Positions 7,459 through 11,111 of a stretch of DNA of 11,111 nt are shown in pieces (the stretch's first letter is position 1; each line of letters starts with the position of its first letter). Source of the DNA: Bacillota bacterium (GTDB lineage Bacteria > Bacillota > Clostridia > Saccharofermentanales > Fastidiosipilaceae); contig JAEWGS010000005.1 of NCBI GenBank assembly GCA_023388205.1, forward strand, positions 1 through 11,111. The letters are read 5' to 3'. The notes under the pieces were generated by a model that saw nothing but the letters and a program-made list of their open reading frames with translations, did not search any database and was not told where the DNA came from. The translations under genes were made by a program, and so were the position numbers.

Positions 7459-7653
7459 TGCATCAAAAAAGACGCTCCTCCTACATCAATTTAGAAAGAA
7501 GATGCTTCCGATCGAGCTGTTTAAGACCTCATTCTTGGCTCTTTTGAAAGATGTCACAAATGTTTCTCCCCATTCCGAGATCCATGAGTTAGAATTAGCC
7601 TATGCTAACTCGCCTTGAGACAAAGATCCGTCATGGACCTTAGTGTCCGTCTT

Positions 7654-7681
7654 TTGACTCATGAGTTCAGCTTAATACCTA
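7654..7681 (+). promoter_or_regulatory. Candidate promoter of the flavodoxin gene
   Basis: TTGACT (7654-7659, five of six matches) is followed after 16 bases by TACCTA (7676-7681), a weak -10. Transcription would begin near 7688, leaving a leader of about 16 bases. The palindrome ACTCATGAGT (7657-7666) overlaps the -35 and the spacer. Confidence 0.35.
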
Positions 7682-7703
7682 TTACAAAGGGAGATAAGAA
7701 ACG

Positions 7704-8117
7704 ATGAAATGCTCTATTTTTTATTTCACAACCTCGGGAAACACGGAAGCCTTAGCGGGCATGCTCCAAGAAGTTCTCGAAAGCAAAGGCTACGAGGTGA
7801 CTTGTAGCGACTTTGACAATGCTGACGTCAGCAGCTTAAACGATTCAGAGTTCGTGGCCCTCGGCAGTCCTGCCCAGGGTACGGAAGAAATTGATGAATC
7901 TGCCTTTATGCCCTTTTATAACGAGCATCTCGACACCTTAAAAGGCAAGAAACTTTTCCTGTTCGGCTGCTTCGGCTGGGGCGATGGTCAGTACATGCTG
8001 GACTTCGTTGAAAAAGCTCAAGCTGACGGCTGCAACGTCATTGGCCACTATACGCACCTAGAATCTCCTGATGACAGCGCCAAAGAAGGTCTCGAGTCAG
8101 CCCTCGCTTCTCTCTAA
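7704..8117 (+). CDS. Short-chain flavodoxin
   Basis: The 137-residue protein has the length and motifs of a short-chain flavodoxin, a soluble one-electron carrier that binds FMN non-covalently. The FMN phosphate loop is TTSGNT (9-14) after the first strand (CSIFYF). The isoalloxazine loops correspond to GSPAQGTEE (54-62) and GCFGWGDGQYM (88-98). The protein is acidic, as is usual for flavodoxins. It would replace or supplement ferredoxin in cytoplasmic redox reactions in an anaerobe; the partner cannot be told from the neighbours. The ATG follows GGGAG at ten bases, a slightly long spacing. The gene stands alone, with its own terminator after the stop codon. Confidence 0.94.
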   Translation: MKCSIFYFTTSGNTEALAGMLQEVLESKGYEVTCSDFDNADVSSLNDSEFVALGSPAQGTEEIDESAFMPFYNEHLDTLKGKKLFLFGCFGWGDGQYMLDFVEKAQADGCNVIGHYTHLESPDDSAKEGLESALASL

Positions 8118-8142
8118 ATGTGTCAGCCTCCTCAATCAGGCG

Positions 8143-8178
8143 AAAGCCCCTAACCGCATTGCGGCTAGGGGCTTTTTT
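8143..8178 (+). terminator. Strong intrinsic terminator of the flavodoxin gene
   Basis: AAAGCCCCTA-A-CCGC, loop ATT, GCGG-C-TAGGGGCTTT folds into a stem of 14 pairs with one A-C mismatch and ends in T6. It lies 25 bases past the flavodoxin stop codon. In the opposite direction only TTT follows, so it would be a weaker terminator for the convergent yeiH-like gene. Confidence 0.92.
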
Positions 8179-8253
8179 GAATCTCACGGCGAAATTATGG
8201 GACAGACTCAGATGAACGAGCCAAATTGAGCACGCTTCTTAAAAGCCAAGATC

Positions 8254-9276
8254 TTAAAAGAAAAGCTTCGCTGCGAAATACGCCAAGGCATAGAGAACAA
8301 CTGAAGTCAGCACCGCAACCCCTAAAATTTTATGTCCACGTTTAATGAAGACTTCAAAGTTCACAGAAAGCCCTAGTGCAGCCATCGCCATACCTAAAAT
8401 GATAAACGCCAAAGTTTCAAGATCTTTAATCCGTGTCAAGGCAGCGGGATCTTGCTTCAACCACAGCGTTCCGACCACACTCGTCGCCAAAAATCCAGCC
8501 ATAAACCAAGGGATCGGCAATTTTTTGTGCCCTGTTTTTTCGTGGTGTCTCAAAACCTGGTGATAATACAAGCCAATAAAGAGCGCCGCTGGAGCGAGCA
8601 TGAGCACGCGAGACAGTTTCATCATCAAGGCGAGATTCATCGAGGTCTCGGTTCCCGCCCCCGCAGCCGCAACGACGTGCGCAATCTCATGCAAGGCCCC
8701 ACCTGTAAACACACCATACTGCGTTTCTGTCAGAGGTAAAAAGGGCTTGAGTGCGACGGTCAACAGCGTAAAGATCGTTCCTAAAATAGCGACGATCGCC
8801 ACCGCGAGCACAGAATCATCTGCTTCCGCATCGACCTGTGGTGAAATGCCCATAACCGCTGCAGCGCCACAAATACTGCAGCCCCCAGCGACCAAAAGGC
8901 TCAGTCGCGGATCCACTTTGACCTGACGCGCAAGCGCATAAGTCAGCAAAATCATGAGCGCCACAAGCACCAGAGCCAACCCGATCATTTGAAGCCCAGA
9001 AGCCAAGAGCAAATCCAAATTGAGCTTAAACCCGAGCAAAATAATGCCAAGGCGCAAAAATTTGTTTGAAATTAAGGAGATCGGCTTGATCAAAGTCGCC
9101 CTTAATTTTGGAACAACTTGAAGCAACATGCCAATCAATAAAGATAGGACCATCGCGCCCACGACCTTGAGGCCCGGTAAATTGGCGAGATATCGCCCGG
9201 CCAAAGAGGCGAGCAGAGTCAGCACAAATGCCGCTAAATAGATGTGTCCTGATTGTTTGATCTTTTCCCAGCGCAT
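8254..9276 (-). CDS. YeiH/UPF0324 family membrane protein (putative sulfate exporter family)
   Basis: The 340-residue protein is strongly hydrophobic with about ten predicted membrane segments (for example 11-31, 36-53, 95-115, 155-176, 222-237, 257-273, 286-304, 316-337). It carries the family signature GGCSICGAAAV (131-141), the motif GALHEIAHVVAA (193-204) and a C-terminal LGLSVNF segment (301-307). This matches the PF03601/UPF0324 family, typified by E. coli YeiH. Databases label it a putative sulfate exporter, but the substrate is not firmly established. Full length is preserved. The ATG follows GGAAGGGG at six bases. A 19-base dyad lies just upstream of the ribosome site. The gene follows the DUF1836 gene in the same direction, with a hairpin terminator candidate between them, so it may be separately controlled. 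Confidence 0.88.
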   Translation of the reverse strand: MRWEKIKQSGHIYLAAFVLTLLASLAGRYLANLPGLKVVGAMVLSLLIGMLLQVVPKLRATLIKPISLISNKFLRLGIILLGFKLNLDLLLASGLQMIGLALVLVALMILLTYALARQVKVDPRLSLLVAGGCSICGAAAVMGISPQVDAEADDSVLAVAIVAILGTIFTLLTVALKPFLPLTETQYGVFTGGALHEIAHVVAAAGAGTETSMNLALMMKLSRVLMLAPAALFIGLYYHQVLRHHEKTGHKKLPIPWFMAGFLATSVVGTLWLKQDPAALTRIKDLETLAFIILGMAMAALGLSVNFEVFIKRGHKILGVAVLTSVVLYALAYFAAKLFF

Positions 9277-9291
9277 ACGACTTCCCCTTCC

Positions 9292-9310
9292 GACAAACGT
9301 GGTGTTTGTC
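9292..9310. promoter_or_regulatory. 19-base inverted repeat upstream of the yeiH-like gene
   Basis: GACAAAC-GTGGT-GTTTGTC is a perfect 7+7 dyad with a 5-base spacer. It ends 16 bases before the yeiH-like ATG and abuts its ribosome site. It could be an operator or, in the mRNA, a leader hairpin. It lacks a T-tract. No regulator can be assigned. Confidence 0.5.
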
Positions 9311-9328
9311 TTGCTTGATTACTCTATC

Positions 9329-9349
9329 AAAAGCCCTTTAAGAAAGGGC
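9329..9349 (-). terminator. Candidate terminator of the DUF1836 gene
   Basis: On the minus strand GCCCTTT-CTT-AAAGGGC forms a 7-bp stem with a 3-base loop and is followed by TTTTG. It lies 39 bases past the DUF1836 stop codon and 56 bases before the yeiH-like start. The short T-tract suggests partial termination. Confidence 0.55.
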
Positions 9350-9388
9350 AAAAGGTCTGTTCAATTCGTAAAAATCGAGATAAAAATC

Positions 9389-10072
9389 TCAAATCTTTTC
9401 TCTACCGCGCACGTCTTCTCTACTGAGTTGCTCAGTTCGATCGAACTTGTTTTCATCCGCCTTGTCATCACTCATCCGATCTTCGAGACTCGGCTCAGGC
9501 ATCAGCGAGGCCATGCCACCCGCGCTCAAAAGCAATCGTGAACAGAGATACCAGCCGTAACATTGGCAAAGCGCCGCCCATTCCAGCTGGTCTTTTTTCA
9601 ATTGAATCGCAGGCATAAATATTGGAAGTTCTTTTTTATGTTCCGAAGGCATGGGCGCGCAGGCGACAAAATACACTCTGGAAATTTCTTCTAAGATCGT
9701 GCTCAAAGTTTCACTCAAAGCCGCATAGACCGTTTGGGTCGCGCCCCGCTTCCACTCTAACTCGATCACTTTTTTGACTTCTGACAGCGACAAAATCTGT
9801 TTGAGAATTAAGATGAGCAAAAGCCGCGCCACCTCTTCTCTAGGATAGTGCTTTCCTTCCACCCTTGTTAAAAGCCCCGAACGCAAATAATTTTGTAGCA
9901 TGCTCGTCGTCACGAGACCAGGGTGCTCACCTTCTATAGATAAACGAGATAGAGCAGACTGGCACAATTCACGCAGCGCTCGACTCGTGACCCGCTCAGG
10001 AATCTCTTCCCAAGCCGGAAGTCGAAAACAGCCCACATGACGAATTTGTTCCATCAAATCACGGCGATTCAT
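9389..10072 (-). CDS. DUF1836 helix-turn-helix family protein
   Basis: The 227-residue protein matches DUF1836 (PF08876), a Bacillota family related to MerR-type winged helix proteins and presumed to regulate transcription. Typical features are LPAWEEIP (18-25), the helix-turn-helix-like LVTTSMLQNYLRSGLL (53-68), the wing-like KHYPREEVARLL (74-85) and the helix ILILKQILSLSEVKKVI (87-103). The last 35 residues or so are highly charged and probably disordered. I chose the ATG at 10072 because GGAGAGGG lies eight bases upstream; an in-frame GTG at 10081 would touch that ribosome site directly. The gene is divergent from the trkA-like genes and upstream of the yeiH-like gene, but no target can be proven. 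Confidence 0.82.
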   Translation of the reverse strand: MNRRDLMEQIRHVGCFRLPAWEEIPERVTSRALRELCQSALSRLSIEGEHPGLVTTSMLQNYLRSGLLTRVEGKHYPREEVARLLLILILKQILSLSEVKKVIELEWKRGATQTVYAALSETLSTILEEISRVYFVACAPMPSEHKKELPIFMPAIQLKKDQLEWAALCQCYGWYLCSRLLLSAGGMASLMPEPSLEDRMSDDKADENKFDRTEQLSREDVRGREKI

Positions 10073-10227
10073 CCTGTCCACCCTCTCCGTCTTTGTCCTT
10101 AGCTTAGGCTTAAAAAGCTCAAAGCTTCATATCTCAACTGGCACTCTCGGATCTCTCAAAATGCTGGTTTTCTACCCTTTGAGCTGCCCTTTGAATCCTA
10201 TTTTGTGGCCCAAGCGCGCATCGCTTC

Positions 10228-10257
10228 ATTCTATCTTTTAACAAAGTGCAACGACAA
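10228..10257 (-). promoter_or_regulatory. Candidate promoter of the DUF1836 gene
   Basis: On the minus strand TTGTCG (10252-10257, four of six) is followed after 18 bases by TAGAAT (10228-10233, five of six). The implied leader is about 150 bases. It contains the direct repeat TCAAAGGG (plus-strand CCCTTTGA, at about 10175-10182 and 10189-10196). Confidence 0.4.
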
Positions 10258-10342
10258 GGAAGCACTCCCGAAATACAAAAACTAAGATATGATAGGCATT
10301 GTACCTTGAACTGAAGCCCCTTCTTTAACGCAGGTTCAAGCG

Positions 10343-10365
10343 CATATTGTTTTTGAACAAATATG
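10343..10365 (+). repeat. Leader hairpin upstream of the first trkA-like gene
   Basis: CATATTGTT-TTTG-AACAAATATG can pair over nine bases with a one-base bulge (an extra A on the 3' side) and a 4-base loop. It lies between the candidate promoter and the ribosome site. It competes for the TTGAAC at 10353-10358 with the GTTCAAG at 10334-10340. Confidence 0.45.
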
Positions 10366-10375
10366 GATTAAGAAA

Positions 10376-10388
10376 GAGGTGTGACCTC
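10376..10388 (+). promoter_or_regulatory. Hairpin sequestering the ribosome binding site of the first trkA-like gene
   Basis: GAGGT-GTG-ACCTC is a perfect 5-bp stem with a 3-base loop. The left arm contains the Shine-Dalgarno sequence GAGGTG and the right arm ends directly at the ATG (10389). Folding would hide the ribosome site, so it could lower or regulate translation. It also supports the ATG at 10389 as the true start. Confidence 0.55.
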
Positions 10389-10895
10389 ATGCACGTCTTG
10401 CTCATCGGCTGCGGGCGCTCTGGTCGCCGTTTGGCCGAGCGGCTCATCCAATCCGGTATGGATTTAGTACTCATCGATTCAGACGAAGCTAAGCTTGATG
10501 CGCTGGCTGATCTCGGCATGGCTAGCTTTGTCGGCCATCCCATCGACCAAGGCATTTTAGAAGCCGCGGATATCGCCTCAGCGAGTGCCGTTATCGCCAT
10601 GGACAACAACGAGAATCTCAATATCATGGCTTGCGAAATGGCTAAAAAGCTCTATCACGTTCCCTGCTGTATCGCCAGAACTTACACCCCCGAGAACGAG
10701 GAATTCGTGCGCGCCTTAGGGCTACATACGATTTGTTCAACGGAACTGACCGCCGATGCAGCTTTGTTACTTTTGGATCACGCCCAAGAAGAAGTTGCGC
10801 GAAAGATTGAAAAGTCGTCGGACGCTGCCAAAGAAAAGATTCTCGACGAAATCCAGCGCAGTGAGGTTCATTCAGAAAGCAGGTACAAGCGATGA
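10389..10895 (+). CDS. TrkA-like NAD-binding potassium transport regulator, first of a pair (short C-terminus)
   Basis: The 168-residue protein is a Rossmann-fold RCK/TrkA_N domain: GCGRSG (7-12) is the dinucleotide loop after the first strand, and Asp30 at the end of the second strand suits NAD(H). The conserved segment near NNENLNIM (73-80) is also present. Such subunits sit on the cytoplasmic face of TrkH/KtrB channels and gate potassium uptake. The TrkA_N domain ends near residue 130. Only about 38 charged, helical residues follow, too few for a normal RCK_C domain of about 80. An upstream in-frame TTG at 10347 gives a longer frame, but the ATG at 10389 has GAGGTG seven bases upstream and removes a non-homologous leader. 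The stop overlaps the next gene's start (ATGA). Two adjacent TrkA-like genes recall the mycobacterial ceoB-ceoC pair. Confidence 0.88.
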   Translation: MHVLLIGCGRSGRRLAERLIQSGMDLVLIDSDEAKLDALADLGMASFVGHPIDQGILEAADIASASAVIAMDNNENLNIMACEMAKKLYHVPCCIARTYTPENEEFVRALGLHTICSTELTADAALLLLDHAQEEVARKIEKSSDAAKEKILDEIQRSEVHSESRYKR

Positions 10896-11111
10896 ATATT
10901 TTGATCGTCGGAGGGGGACTCGTCGCCACCAACCTGATCAGCTTACTGATTCAAAACACCGGTGAAAATGACCGGATCACGGTCATCGAGGCTGATCTCA
11001 AGAACTGCGAGCGCATCGCTAACTTATACGAAGTTGAAGTCTTTCACGGCGATGGTTCCAATATTGCGGTTTTGCAAGCTTGCGGCTTGGAACACTGTGA
11101 GCTCTTTTTGG
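10892..11111 (+). CDS. TrkA-like NAD-binding potassium transport regulator, second of a pair (3' part beyond window)
   Basis: The ATG at 10892 overlaps the preceding TGA by ATGA and the frame stays open to the window edge (73 codons). The product begins MNILIVGGGLVA, a dinucleotide-binding loop (GGGLVA, 7-12), then VIEAD (31-35), with Glu33 or Asp35 as candidate ribose ligand, and HGDGSN (52-57), a segment conserved in TrkA_N domains. It should be the partner of the first TrkA-like protein in gating a TrkH-type channel, whose gene may lie further downstream. Translational coupling through the overlap is likely; GCAGG eight bases upstream is a weak ribosome site. The length and any RCK_C domain cannot be judged here. 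Confidence 0.85.
   Translation, partial: MNILIVGGGLVATNLISLLIQNTGENDRITVIEADLKNCERIANLYEVEVFHGDGSNIAVLQACGLEHCELFL

Larger units (their letters stand above)
7347..7703. other. Divergent intergenic region between the GH20-like and flavodoxin genes
   Basis: This 357-base stretch holds the start signals of both flanking genes and several dyads. These are AATCCGC/GCGGATT (7386-7392, 7414-7420), CTTTTCG-A-CGAAAAG (7444-7458), GAGTTAG/CTAACTC (7586-7592, 7605-7611) and ACTCATGAGT (7657-7666). A 38-codon frame at 7502-7618 has only a weak ribosome site and no recognisable similarity, so I do not call it a gene. I see no known riboswitch consensus or tRNA. Confidence 0.7.
10073..10388. other. Divergent intergenic region between the DUF1836 and trkA-like genes
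   Basis: These 316 bases hold no gene I can support. They contain a candidate promoter for DUF1836, a -10-like TATGAT (10288-10293) for the trkA-like genes without a good -35, three GTTCAA/TTGAAC elements (10305-10311, 10334-10340, 10353-10358) and a hairpin over the trkA-like ribosome site. The sequence does not match the conserved core of the ydaO-type c-di-AMP riboswitch that controls potassium genes in some Bacillota. Confidence 0.65.

Noticed and set aside
7502..7618. 38-codon plus-strand frame (MLPIELFKTS...) upstream of the flavodoxin gene
   Set aside because: Only a weak AGAAAGAAG ribosome site touching the start, no recognisable domain, and it is the tail of a long frame that is antisense to the GH20-like gene.
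6869..7618. 249-codon plus-strand frame antisense to the GH20-like gene
   Set aside because: It overlaps the start of a well-supported coding gene, has low-complexity Arg/Ser-rich translation typical of antisense shadows, and no plausible ribosome site.
8215..8262. Second hairpin (CTTAAAAG repeats) as terminator of the yeiH-like gene
   Set aside because: The repeats are direct, not inverted, and the only stem that can form is five AT-rich pairs.
10073..10081. GTG start of DUF1836 at 10081
   Set aside because: The Shine-Dalgarno sequence GGAGAGGG would overlap or touch the GTG; it is ideally spaced (eight bases) for the ATG at 10072.
10347..10388. Longer trkA-like start at an in-frame TTG (10347)
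   Set aside because: The added residues do not belong to a TrkA_N domain, and the ATG at 10389 has a proper ribosome site and begins exactly at the first beta strand.
10180..10388. ydaO-type c-di-AMP riboswitch upstream of the trkA-like genes
   Set aside because: Expected because of the gene's function, but the conserved core sequences of that class are not visible.

Overview
This window looks like ordinary chromosomal DNA from a bacterium of intermediate GC content, most likely a member of the Bacillota (Clostridia-like). The support is a DUF1836 regulator (a family known mainly from Bacillota), a two-subunit ABC exporter of the TM287/288-BmrCD type, strong AGGAGG-type ribosome binding sites, and a Rho-like protein with a long basic N-terminal insert. 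I cannot name a genus from sequence alone. I see no transposase, integrase, phage gene, CRISPR array or rRNA.

Layout. At 1-704 (minus) lies the 5' part of a gene with a Rho_N-like domain followed by a low-complexity basic tail, probably transcription terminator Rho, cut by the window edge. Two valine tRNA genes follow on the minus strand: UAC at 809-882 and GAC at 1005-1078. The GAC gene has a near-consensus promoter and a palindromic terminator between it and the UAC gene. From 7346 down to 1325 the minus strand carries an apparent three-gene cluster: an intracellular GH20-type hexosaminidase-like protein, then two ABC exporter half-transporters separated by a single base. Divergent from the hexosaminidase gene is a short-chain flavodoxin (7704-8117, plus) with a strong intrinsic terminator. 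Convergent to it are a YeiH/UPF0324 membrane protein (8254-9276, minus) and a DUF1836 helix-turn-helix protein (9389-10072, minus). Divergent from DUF1836 is a pair of TrkA-like NAD-binding potassium-channel regulatory subunits (10389-10895, and 10892 onward), overlapping by ATGA; the second is cut by the window edge.

How the parts fit. The two ABC subunits make a matched asymmetric exporter: one carries Asp for the catalytic Glu and Gln for the switch His, the other carries a degenerate signature motif, so one ATP site should be inactive and one active. The TrkA pair probably gates a TrkH-type potassium channel encoded downstream. The regulatory sequences are the most unusual part: a hairpin that buries the Shine-Dalgarno sequence of the first trkA-like gene, mutually exclusive GTTCAAG/CTTGAAC pairings just upstream of it, and dyads in front of the yeiH-like and hexosaminidase genes. 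I did not find a clearly new multi-gene system; the findings are modest leads.
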